Shown: positions 9,046 through 16,464 of the stretch, in pieces
Position numbering within the stretch: position 1 is the stretch's first letter
How the letters are laid out: each line of letters begins with the position of its first letter
Source of the DNA: Rosistilla oblonga
GTDB lineage: Bacteria > Planctomycetota > Planctomycetia > Pirellulales > Pirellulaceae
Assembly (NCBI RefSeq): GCF_007751715.1
Contig: NZ_CP036292.1
Coordinates: 6,083,339-6,147,338, forward strand
DNA length: 64,000 bases
Direction: 5' to 3'
Program-made: the position numbers and the translations under genes
The notes under the pieces: model-generated
Told to the model about the DNA's origin: nothing
Seen by the model: only the letters and a program-made list of their open reading frames with translations
Database searches by the model: none

Positions 9046-9324
9046 ATGACAACTCTACTGGCCGCTGCGTTTGGCATTCATGCTTTTGCGATCCCCGTGT
9101 TCGGGATCGCGGTTTTGATCGCTAGCAAGCTATCTCTCGCCGACAAACGATTTGCGGAAAGCCTGTTCATGGCGGCGTTGACGCTTGTCACGCTTGTTAC
9201 CCTGCGAACTGTCGCAAACAACGACCCCGCCTGGCTGACTCACACGTTGACCCTGGCGGTGATGATTCTCGGTGCCGTCTGGCTCCCATCGATGAACGAT
9301 ATCCAAGCAGCAAAAAAGAGCTAG
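9046..9324 (+). CDS. Small hypothetical membrane protein
   Basis: 92 aa from ATG 9046, preceded by AAGGA at 6 bases. Three hydrophobic segments are visible: about 2-26 (TLLAAAFGIHAFAIPVFGIA), about 42-55 and about 68-84, with a lysine-ending tail (AAKKS). No recognised domain. The gene is monocistronic between the divergent dihydroorotase gene and a leftward small ORF. A longer frame starting six codons upstream is possible. Confidence 0.6.
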   Translation: MTTLLAAAFGIHAFAIPVFGIAVLIASKLSLADKRFAESLFMAALTLVTLVTLRTVANNDPAWLTHTLTLAVMILGAVWLPSMNDIQAAKKS

Positions 9325-9506
9325 CGTCTGCGAGTGTATTGATATTGATGAGCTGAAGAGGTCAACTCATCTCGCGGCGGCGATGCTTGAAAGATTCAGC
9401 CGTCGGGCATGCTCACGCGCCGAATGCTGACTGCAGATCCGCTGGCCTTGCAAAAGAGCGGCTTGGTTGCGAATCCTTTCGCAAACGCGGAGACCGCAGT
9501 TTCGGA

Positions 9507-9608
9507 TTAGACATAATAAGGGTCGGTCTCGCGAAGAGGTCGAATCGCCGCATTGATCGACAATCCGCTGAGCGTAAGCCCAAGTACAATAAGTAGAATT
9601 CCTGACAT
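9507..9608 (-). CDS. Very small single-pass membrane protein (33 aa)
   Basis: The ATG at 9608 follows AAAGGAG at ideal spacing (about 6 bases). The product, beginning MSGILLIVLGLTLSGLSINA, has one hydrophobic segment (residues 3-20) and a short polar tail ending in RETDPYYV. No function can be assigned. The strong ribosome binding site and the transmembrane pattern are the only evidence for it being a real gene. Confidence 0.5.
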   Translation of the reverse strand: MSGILLIVLGLTLSGLSINAAIRPLRETDPYYV

Positions 9609-10014
9609 CGAAAGCTCCTTTGAAGTGGCGTTGTGCACTCCAAAGTGAATGCACAGGCCGTGCCTGTTCCTCTCTCCGCTGCCGCCAGATCGTCATAAGT
9701 CATTGCGATACAGCATCTTGCAGCACACAGCCCCTTCGCGACCTGTCGCTTTCCAACGCTCGCGAGCGCCGTCATTCCGATGACACATTCTCAATACTGC
9801 GTTTTGAACGAGACGCTTTCTAACGAGTGGCGCACATGCTGAGCGGATAAGACACCGACATCACCCCCGCAAGATTGCAATCACCCCCCAGATCAATTAC
9901 GCTCTAATAGGGTTATTCCCACTGGCCCCTGGAACGCCAAAGCAGTAGTTTTTCGATGGCTACCCTGTTCAGCCCAACCGCAATTTTGTTTACCTGCAGC
10001 GAGAGAGACATCTA
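9609..10014. other. Intergenic region, nothing recognised
   Basis: About 400 bp between the 33-residue ORF and the ferredoxin gene. Short frames on both strands show no familiar motifs or good ribosome binding sites. It has a C-rich stretch around 9860-9895. The 9325-9506 stretch just to the left is likewise empty. Confidence 0.5.
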
Positions 10015-10389
10015 GTGCCCTCCATCCGATATGCCAATCGGACGTTTTCATGCGATGCAGGCGACAACCTACGCAAAGTACTGCTTCGCTCGAAGGCCCC
10101 GGTTTACAATGGCATCGCGCGAATTGTAAATTGCCGTGGCAATGGCATCTGCGGCATGTGCACAGTTCGGCTGCGAGGCAGCGTCTCGTGGCCCTCCACC
10201 TATGAGACTGCACTCCTGCGACTGATCCCTGGAGCCGATACGCTTGGCTTGCGTCTCGCTTGTCTTTGCACCGTTCATGGCGATGTGGCGGTCGAAAAAT
10301 TCGGCGGAACCTGGGGAACCGATTGCGGCAACCAACGCCATTTTGGCCGCAAAGCGACATCGGGCGATCTCCCGAACCAGCAGCACTAA
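10015..10389 (+). CDS. 2Fe-2S ferredoxin domain protein
   Basis: 124 aa starting at GTG 10015. The cluster ligands are C40, C46, C49 (C-x5-C-x2-C in NCRGNGICGMC) and C83 or C85 (ACLCTVHGDV), the spacing of [2Fe-2S] ferredoxins. The fold is compact (residues 1-95) with a low-complexity C-terminal tail. It is 15 bp upstream of a GMC oxidoreductase gene on the same strand, so it is probably cotranscribed and may take or give electrons to a partner. GMC enzymes do not normally need a ferredoxin, so the partnership is an inference from position only. Confidence 0.75.
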   Translation: MPSIRYANRTFSCDAGDNLRKVLLRSKAPVYNGIARIVNCRGNGICGMCTVRLRGSVSWPSTYETALLRLIPGADTLGLRLACLCTVHGDVAVEKFGGTWGTDCGNQRHFGRKATSGDLPNQQH

Positions 10390-10404
10390 CACTCAACAAC
10401 CACG

Positions 10405-11967
10405 ATGAATTCTCGCTCCACTTTCGATTACATCATCGTTGGAGCGGGAAGTGCCGGATGCGTCCTGGCAGCTCGATTAGCAGCGGACGCTTCCGCTCGT
10501 GTTCTATTGATCGAAGCGGGCGGCGATCACCGCAAACGCCCCGATGTGCAAAGGCCCGCCGAATATTTGCGGCTGCAAGAAACGTCGTTGAATTGGAACT
10601 ATACGACCACCGCGGCAGCGGGACTTTCTGGCCGTAAGATGATCTGCCCACGCGGACGGATGCTGGGCGGTTCCAGCGGCATCAATGCGATGATCTATCA
10701 CGAGGGCGAGCCCGACGATTTCGCTAGCTGGCAGCAAGCCGCAGGCGATCGATGGAACGGCTCGGCGATCGAAAACACGATGCAGCGCCTGCGTGCGGAA
10801 CTGGAAGCCACAGGCTCGGTCGAATCCCCCACCGAGATCAGCCCCGGCTGCCGAGCATTCCTCGACGCGGCAAATTCAGCTTGTGCGGAGAACCAGCTCC
10901 ACGGCACGGCTGAAATCTACAACCGCACGACTCACCGGGGCGCACGCCAAACCGCGATGCAGGCCTTTCTTGGCGACAGCCCGCCAGCCAACTTGACGAT
11001 CCGCAGCGACACGACGGTCCAACGGATACAGATCCAAGACCAGCAAGCAACGGGAGTGATCGTTGGCGACGGGGCTGATGGCGAAGCGATCACCGCATCG
11101 CGCGCAGTGATCCTAGCGGCTGGAGCGATCGTGTCGCCGCAGTTGTTGATGCTTTCGGGCGTTGGACCGCGACAGCAGTTGTCAGAACACGGGATCACGA
11201 CGCAAGTCGATTCGCCCGCAGTGGGAGAACGGTTAGTCGACCACTTGGCGTTTCCCGTCATCTTTGCAAACAGGGATACCGCCGGGTTCCCAAGCCGCTG
11301 GTCGATGCGCGACCTGGCGCGTTGGAACCACCTGCAACGCGGGCCGATCGGATCCAACCTTGCCGAAGTCGGTGGCTTCTTCGATCTGCCGTCCGACAGC
11401 GCACTTCCCGCTCCCCTTCGCCATCGGGCGATCCAGTTCCATGTCACGCCGACCCACTATCTCCGATATCCAGCCGACGATTCGCCACCGGCGATCACGT
11501 TAGCGGTGACCGGATCGCAGCCACTGAGTCGAGGCCGCGTAACGTTGCGTTCTTCTCAGATCGGTGACTCGCCGAACATCGATCCCGGATATCTGACGGC
11601 AGCGGAGGACCTGCAGGTCATCGTCGAAGGGGTGGCCATGGCGCGACAAATCGCCCGCCAATCTCCCTTGGCAAATCGGATCGATCGCGAGCTGCTGCCG
11701 GGAGAAAAACGGAGCACTCCAGAACAACTGGAGCGGTCGATTCGAAAGTTTTCGATGACGATGTACCATCCCGCAGGCAGTTGTTCGATGGGGACCAACC
11801 CTGCCAGCAGCGTCGTCGATCCGCAGTTGCAAGTCCACGGAGTCGAGAATCTTTACATTGCCGACGCCTCCGTTTTCCCAACCCTTCCCCGTGCGAACCC
11901 GCAGGCAACGGTGATGATGGTCGCCTGGCGAGCTGCAGAGTCGATCGCCAAACGCAGCGCATCGTGA
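10405..11967 (+). CDS. GMC family FAD-dependent oxidoreductase (choline dehydrogenase-like)
   Basis: 520 aa cytoplasmic flavoprotein; family members oxidise alcohols such as choline or polyethylene glycol. The FAD-binding motif IIVGAGSAGCVLAARL lies at about 10-25, GMC signature 1 (GRMLGGSSGINAMIY) near residue 88, signature 2 (GAIVSPQLLMLSGVGP) near 240, and the catalytic His in MTMYHPAGSCSMG plus the NPQATVMMVAWR end near the C terminus. No signal peptide. It follows the ferredoxin gene by 15 bp. Substrate unknown; no betaine aldehyde dehydrogenase is near, which argues against a simple choline-to-betaine operon. Confidence 0.88.
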   Translation: MNSRSTFDYIIVGAGSAGCVLAARLAADASARVLLIEAGGDHRKRPDVQRPAEYLRLQETSLNWNYTTTAAAGLSGRKMICPRGRMLGGSSGINAMIYHEGEPDDFASWQQAAGDRWNGSAIENTMQRLRAELEATGSVESPTEISPGCRAFLDAANSACAENQLHGTAEIYNRTTHRGARQTAMQAFLGDSPPANLTIRSDTTVQRIQIQDQQATGVIVGDGADGEAITASRAVILAAGAIVSPQLLMLSGVGPRQQLSEHGITTQVDSPAVGERLVDHLAFPVIFANRDTAGFPSRWSMRDLARWNHLQRGPIGSNLAEVGGFFDLPSDSALPAPLRHRAIQFHVTPTHYLRYPADDSPPAITLAVTGSQPLSRGRVTLRSSQIGDSPNIDPGYLTAAEDLQVIVEGVAMARQIARQSPLANRIDRELLPGEKRSTPEQLERSIRKFSMTMYHPAGSCSMGTNPASSVVDPQLQVHGVENLYIADASVFPTLPRANPQATVMMVAWRAAESIAKRSAS

Positions 11968-12156
11968 CCTCCCCGCCCCTACGACCGGCGAAGCCATAAC
12001 CGCAGCCAGCGCAGGCTGTGATCGCAAACGCGACGTGTTATAACGGAAAGCGTGGCGCGGCCATGCGGGGCTGTCAGATAGCAGCGTGTTAGCCCGATCT
12101 CCCGCCAAAAACATTCCGATCGCGCCCCCGATGCGACGTGCAGAGGTCTCGCTCCG

Positions 12157-13404
12157 ATGCCGACAACCATGAATTTGGCAGTCAACAGCCAGAACGAATC
12201 GACGTCGCGAGCAAACTGGCGCGGTTACGCGATCAGCGCGACGCTGCACGCGGTGCTTCTGCTCGCTCTCGCGTTTGTGGTGCTGGGCGAAAGCGGGGTG
12301 GAAACCTTCATCGTCACAGCAAAACAAGCGACCGCGCGCGCCGAGCCACTCATTGCGATTCCGCTGGAACCCGCACCAGCTCCCGAGCCGCAGACGTCCG
12401 AAGCGATCGAGCTCGACTCTCCGCTCCCCAAACTTTCGCTGGCTCCCATCCCCGTCGATCTTCCTGGCAGACTCGCTTCGCAGAGACTCGGCGCATTGTC
12501 CGGCAGCGGGCAGAACGTCGTCACAGTCGCCCACGCACAGCCGGTCACGAAAACGGAAACCAAGTCGAAAGAGAAAGCTGCCGACGCGGTCCCCTCGGAC
12601 TCTCGACGGGCTACATTTTTCGGGAGCCACGCTTACGGCAACAACTTTGTCTTCATCCTCGATGCGTCGCCGAGCATGGTCGGCGCACGCTATCGAAGAG
12701 CCTGCGACGAATTAATCGCGTCGCTGATGAAGTTAGAAGACTCGCAATCGTTTTACGTGCTGCTGTTCAGCTGGCGGACTCAGTTGATGTTCGATGGTCC
12801 GCTTGCATCGATACAGTTCATCCCGGCGACCGACGAAAACGTCGACCGGTTTCGGCAGTGGTTGTATGCGCAAGATGTGCGTAAAAACAACGGCACCGAT
12901 CCGCGAGTGGCGTTGGACCTCGCCGAGCGATTGCAACCCGATGCTGTCTTCTTGCTGTCCGATGGCGAATTCAACAAACCGCCGCGATGGAATCCGAGCA
13001 TGCCGACGCGGGCGATGCCTCAACACAGCGTTGCTCGGCTGGTGGAAATGATTTACGAGACGATCCCGCTGCATTGCATCGCGTTTGAGATTGCCGCCTG
13101 CGAACCGGGGCTTCGCGCCTTGTCGGTGCTAACCGGCGGCAGTTGTCGCTTTGTCCCTCCGCTGCGCCCCGACGCGGACCAGATCTTTTTGACGAAGCTA
13201 GAGAATCAATTGAGGCAGGTCGATCCGCAAGGGACCGGCGACAGCTTTAGAGCCCAACAAACGCGGCTCACGATCGCGAATTGGCTGGTCGAAAAAGGGT
13301 TTGCCGAGGAGGCTCAAGATGTCATCGAAGTCCTCGCCGACAAACAATTGCCCTCGCGGTTGCAACGCAAGCTGGAATCGATCCAAGGAAAGATATCCGA
13401 ATAG
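12157..13404 (+). CDS. Membrane-anchored von Willebrand factor A-like protein
   Basis: 415 aa. One transmembrane segment near 24-44 is followed by a Pro/Ala/Glu-rich linker (about 65-100), then a VWA fold from about 160. The MIDAS motif DxSxS is present as D169, S171, S173 (ILDASPSM), and the later strand VFLLSDGEF supplies the usual Asp. The C-terminal region from about 355 looks alpha-helical. This N-terminal TM plus Pro-rich linker arrangement resembles TonB-like or periplasmic VWA proteins common in planctomycetes. It has no operon partner; its role is probably metal-dependent protein binding at the membrane. Confidence 0.72.
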   Translation: MPTTMNLAVNSQNESTSRANWRGYAISATLHAVLLLALAFVVLGESGVETFIVTAKQATARAEPLIAIPLEPAPAPEPQTSEAIELDSPLPKLSLAPIPVDLPGRLASQRLGALSGSGQNVVTVAHAQPVTKTETKSKEKAADAVPSDSRRATFFGSHAYGNNFVFILDASPSMVGARYRRACDELIASLMKLEDSQSFYVLLFSWRTQLMFDGPLASIQFIPATDENVDRFRQWLYAQDVRKNNGTDPRVALDLAERLQPDAVFLLSDGEFNKPPRWNPSMPTRAMPQHSVARLVEMIYETIPLHCIAFEIAACEPGLRALSVLTGGSCRFVPPLRPDADQIFLTKLENQLRQVDPQGTGDSFRAQQTRLTIANWLVEKGFAEEAQDVIEVLADKQLPSRLQRKLESIQGKISE

Positions 13405-13513
13405 GTTCGCCCGCTGCGCCGCTCGATGATGCCGCTTCCGCGTTCCCCCACGCCGCCGCCCACAACACCCACCTGCACCGGTCCACCGAAATGGGACCGG
13501 CGTGCTGGACTGG

Positions 13514-13541
13514 TTAACAAACCGAATGCAGCCAGTATAGT
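13514..13541 (+). promoter_or_regulatory. Sigma70-type promoter for the aldo/keto reductase gene
   Basis: TTAACA (13514-13519), a 16-bp spacer and TATAGT (13536-13541) lie about 60 bp upstream of the ATG at 13604, which itself follows AGGAGAG. Confidence 0.5.
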
Positions 13542-13603
13542 AATCGCCTCAGGATTACTGATTTCGCCGACAACCGAGTCAAGCAACACAGGAGAGTGAA
13601 ACG

Positions 13604-14641
13604 ATGCAGCGACGCCCAATAGGACGCAGTGGTTTGGTCGTGTCCGAGATTTGCATGGGAACGATGACCTTTGGTTCGCAATGCGATGAACCGACATCGT
13701 TTGCGATCATGGATCGCGCATTCGAAGCGGGGATCGATTTCTTCGACGCCGCCGAACTGTACCCCGTGCCTCCCAAAGCCGAGACCGTTGGCGTGACCGA
13801 AGAGATCGTCGGGCGATGGATGAAGACGAAGCCTCGCGACCAAGTCCTGATCGCCTCAAAAATCACGGGTCCCGGTCACGGTTGGTTCCGCCCGCCGGTT
13901 CGGGGCGGCGTCACGGCGATCGATCGCCATCAAATCATCCGATGCTGCGATCAGAGCCTGCAGAGACTGGGGACCGACTACATCGATCTCTACCAAACCC
14001 ACTGGCCCGATCACAACATGCGTTACGAAGAGACGCTCGGCGCGCTGACCGAACTGAAACAAGCGGGCAAAATTCGCGCGATCGGATGCAGCAACGAAAC
14101 CTCTTGGGGCGTGATGAAGAGTCTGTGGCAAGCGGAAAAGCATGGCACGATGCGATACGACACCGTGCAGAACAACTTCAGCCTGATCAACCGGCGCTGC
14201 GAGAGCGAATTGGCTCAGGTTTGTCGGCAGGAGAGCGTCGGTTTGCTGCCCTATTCACCACTGGGCGGCGGCGTGTTGACTGGTAAATACAACGACCAGA
14301 ACCCAATCGGCGGCCGCTTTACCGAGTACCTGGAGAATGGGGAACCGCGGCAACAGCGGATGGCTCGCCGTTTTGTCAACGAGCGGACGATCGAAACGAC
14401 GCGTCGCTTGAAAGTGATCGCCGACGAGATCGGTGTTTCGCTGGCAACGCTAGCGGTCGCTTGGAGCAAGCAGCACGACTTCGTCGCTTCGACTATCATC
14501 GGCGCAACCTCGGTGGACCAGTTGAACGAATCGTTACCCGCGGCCGACCTGGTGCTCGACGCACAGACAATGGAGCGGATCGATGCGATCGACGCGGAGA
14601 TTCCCAATCCGATGACCGAGGACGGCTTGCGTCGCTTGTAA
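13604..14641 (+). CDS. Aldo/keto reductase (Tas-like)
   Basis: 345 aa NADPH-dependent oxidoreductase of the Tas/YajO-type AKR subfamily. The catalytic tetrad is D48 and Y53 (FFDAAELYP), K86 (IASKITGPG) and H133 (LYQTHWPD). The NADP-binding segment near the C terminus ([15 protein letters not shown]) is also as expected. It has a strong ribosome binding site and its own likely promoter. Substrate is unknown; paralogues act on a wide range of aldehydes. Confidence 0.9.
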   Translation: MQRRPIGRSGLVVSEICMGTMTFGSQCDEPTSFAIMDRAFEAGIDFFDAAELYPVPPKAETVGVTEEIVGRWMKTKPRDQVLIASKITGPGHGWFRPPVRGGVTAIDRHQIIRCCDQSLQRLGTDYIDLYQTHWPDHNMRYEETLGALTELKQAGKIRAIGCSNETSWGVMKSLWQAEKHGTMRYDTVQNNFSLINRRCESELAQVCRQESVGLLPYSPLGGGVLTGKYNDQNPIGGRFTEYLENGEPRQQRMARRFVNERTIETTRRLKVIADEIGVSLATLAVAWSKQHDFVASTIIGATSVDQLNESLPAADLVLDAQTMERIDAIDAEIPNPMTEDGLRRL

Positions 14642-14787
14642 TTGCTAGCGGTCGTTTTTTATATAGTTTTGCTGTGCTTTTGCGGGATATTCCGATTCGC
14701 CTGATAATTCCATCAAGCTTTGCTTTGCGAGGGTCGATGACCGATCAAATCCGATGGATGATTCTCCACAGGCGTGTTGGAAGCCCT

Positions 14788-15324
14788 ATGAAAATTCGAC
14801 AAATTTTGCATGCATCTTTGCTGATCTGGATCTGTGCCGGACTCGTAACCCCACGAGCCACGATCGGCAACGAAAGTCCCGCGATCACTCGCCATGCAAA
14901 GCCGATCCCGATTGCAAAACGAATCCAGGACGTCGCCTTGCACGGCGACGGGGAACTGCAGGGAGCGGTCGTCGACAGCAACGGCCATCCAATCGAAGAC
15001 GCTCCGGTCGTGATCGGACAGTTCGGCAAACCGATCGCTGAACTGCGAACCGACCGCCAGGGGCGATTCGTCGTCAGCGGCTTAAACGCCGGTATCTACC
15101 AAGTTGTCTCACACGGCGGTGCCCAGCACTGCCGCGTCTGGCCAACCGGAACCGCTCCAGCGTCGGCCAAGCAGGGCGTGATCCACGTCACCGAACCCGA
15201 GGTGGCTCGCGGCGCTGGCAACAGCAGCCTGTACAGCATGTACAGCCATCCGCTGTTCGCTTTTGGCGTCGCTGCGGCATCGGTTGCAATTCCGATCGCG
15301 GTCGAAGACGACGACGCCAGCTGA
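14788..15324 (+). CDS. Secreted protein with carboxypeptidase regulatory-like (Cna B-type) domain
   Basis: 178 aa from ATG 14788, chosen because it begins a signal peptide (MKIRQILHASLLIWICAGLV). Residues about 55-110 form one Cna-B/carboxypeptidase-regulatory-like beta sandwich: LQGAVVDSNGHPIEDAPVVI followed by RTDRQGRFVVSGLNAGIYQVV. The C terminus has a second hydrophobic stretch (LFAFGVAAASVAIPIAV) and an acidic end, which could anchor it in a membrane. Such small proteins are abundant in planctomycetes; function unknown. Confidence 0.7.
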   Translation: MKIRQILHASLLIWICAGLVTPRATIGNESPAITRHAKPIPIAKRIQDVALHGDGELQGAVVDSNGHPIEDAPVVIGQFGKPIAELRTDRQGRFVVSGLNAGIYQVVSHGGAQHCRVWPTGTAPASAKQGVIHVTEPEVARGAGNSSLYSMYSHPLFAFGVAAASVAIPIAVEDDDAS

Positions 15325-15448
15325 ACGCGGGGACTCGACCTTGCGACGCTGATTTATGCCCGCCGCGGTACATTCCCGCGTGGGCGGTTGATACATTGTT
15401 ATTAGCATGTAGACGAACAACCACTCACCCGTGCCAGGAGCCTAAAGC

Positions 15449-16393
15449 GTGAATCAGTTAGAACAGCTGAAGCAATACACAACCGTTGTTGCCGACACCG
15501 GCGACTTCGAATCGATGAAGCAATACCAGCCTCAGGACGCGACGACCAACCCGTCGTTGATCCTGCAAGCGGCCGGCAAACCCGAATACGCCCACCTGAT
15601 CGAACAAGCGGCTCGCGATGCGGGAAGCAAGGGAACCGAGGCGGTCATCGATCGCGTGCTGATTCTGTTTGGACTAGAGATCCTCAAGATTGTGCCCGGC
15701 CGTGTTTCGACCGAAGTCGACGCAAGGTTGTCGTTCGACACCCAGGGTACGATCGACAAAGCCCATCAGTTGATCTCAGCTTACGAAGCCGAAGGGATCT
15801 CGCGGGACCGCGTTCTAATCAAGATCGCCTCGACCTGGGAGGGGATCCGCGCCGCCGAGAAACTCGAGCGCGAAGGCATCCACTGCAACCTGACACTGCT
15901 GTTCTCGTTCGCTCAAGCGGTCGCATGCGCCGAAGCAGGCGTGCAACTGATCTCACCGTTTGTCGGGCGGATCTATGATTGGCACAAAGCGAAAGAGGGC
16001 CGCGATTTTGCCGGCGCAGAGGATCCCGGCGTGATCTCGGTCACGTCGATCTACAACTACTACAAGAAGTTCGATTACAAGACCGAGGTGATGGGAGCGT
16101 CGTTCCGCAACATCGGCCAGATCACTTCCCTGGCCGGCTGCGATCTGCTGACGATCAGCCCCAACCTGCTGCAGGAACTGGCTGATTCCGACGCCGAGAT
16201 CAAACCGGCGCTGTCGGTCGACGCGGCTCAACAATCGAACCAAGAACGAATCACCTTAGACGAGAAATCGTTCCGGTTCGCATTCAACGAAGATGCGATG
16301 GCGACCGAAAAAACGGCCGAAGGAATTCGCAAGTTCGCCGCCGACGTGGTCAAGCTGGAAAAGATCGACGCCATCGCCGGAGCGGCTTGCTAA
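15449..16393 (+). CDS. tal: Transaldolase
   Basis: 314 aa, standard length for TalB-type transaldolases of the pentose phosphate pathway, which move a dihydroxyacetone unit from sedoheptulose-7-phosphate to glyceraldehyde-3-phosphate. The Schiff-base lysine is K125 ([11 protein letters not shown]), and D16 (VADTGDF) matches the conserved active-site Asp. The block [10 protein letters not shown] (30-39) is the family signature. Translation starts at GTG 15449 with CAGGAG upstream. Single gene, convergent with the large gene to its right and separated from it by a hairpin. Confidence 0.95.
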   Translation: MNQLEQLKQYTTVVADTGDFESMKQYQPQDATTNPSLILQAAGKPEYAHLIEQAARDAGSKGTEAVIDRVLILFGLEILKIVPGRVSTEVDARLSFDTQGTIDKAHQLISAYEAEGISRDRVLIKIASTWEGIRAAEKLEREGIHCNLTLLFSFAQAVACAEAGVQLISPFVGRIYDWHKAKEGRDFAGAEDPGVISVTSIYNYYKKFDYKTEVMGASFRNIGQITSLAGCDLLTISPNLLQELADSDAEIKPALSVDAAQQSNQERITLDEKSFRFAFNEDAMATEKTAEGIRKFAADVVKLEKIDAIAGAAC

Positions 16394-16409
16394 GCAAAGC
16401 GACTGCAAA

Positions 16410-16441
16410 GGTTTCGGCCAGCGGAAAGACTGGCCGAAACC
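16410..16441. terminator. Hairpin between convergent genes
   Basis: A perfect 12-bp stem (GGTTTCGGCCAG / CTGGCCGAAACC, 8-base loop) sits between the transaldolase stop and the stop of the leftward gene at 16465. There is no T-tract on either side, so factor-independent termination is uncertain. Confidence 0.5.
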
Positions 16442-16464
16442 GGGCTGATCGCTCGTCTCGTCGG

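Noticed and set aside
9893-10399. Minus-strand ORF of 168 codons
   Set aside because: It overlaps the ferredoxin gene antisense and shows no motif, whereas the ferredoxin cysteines are clear.
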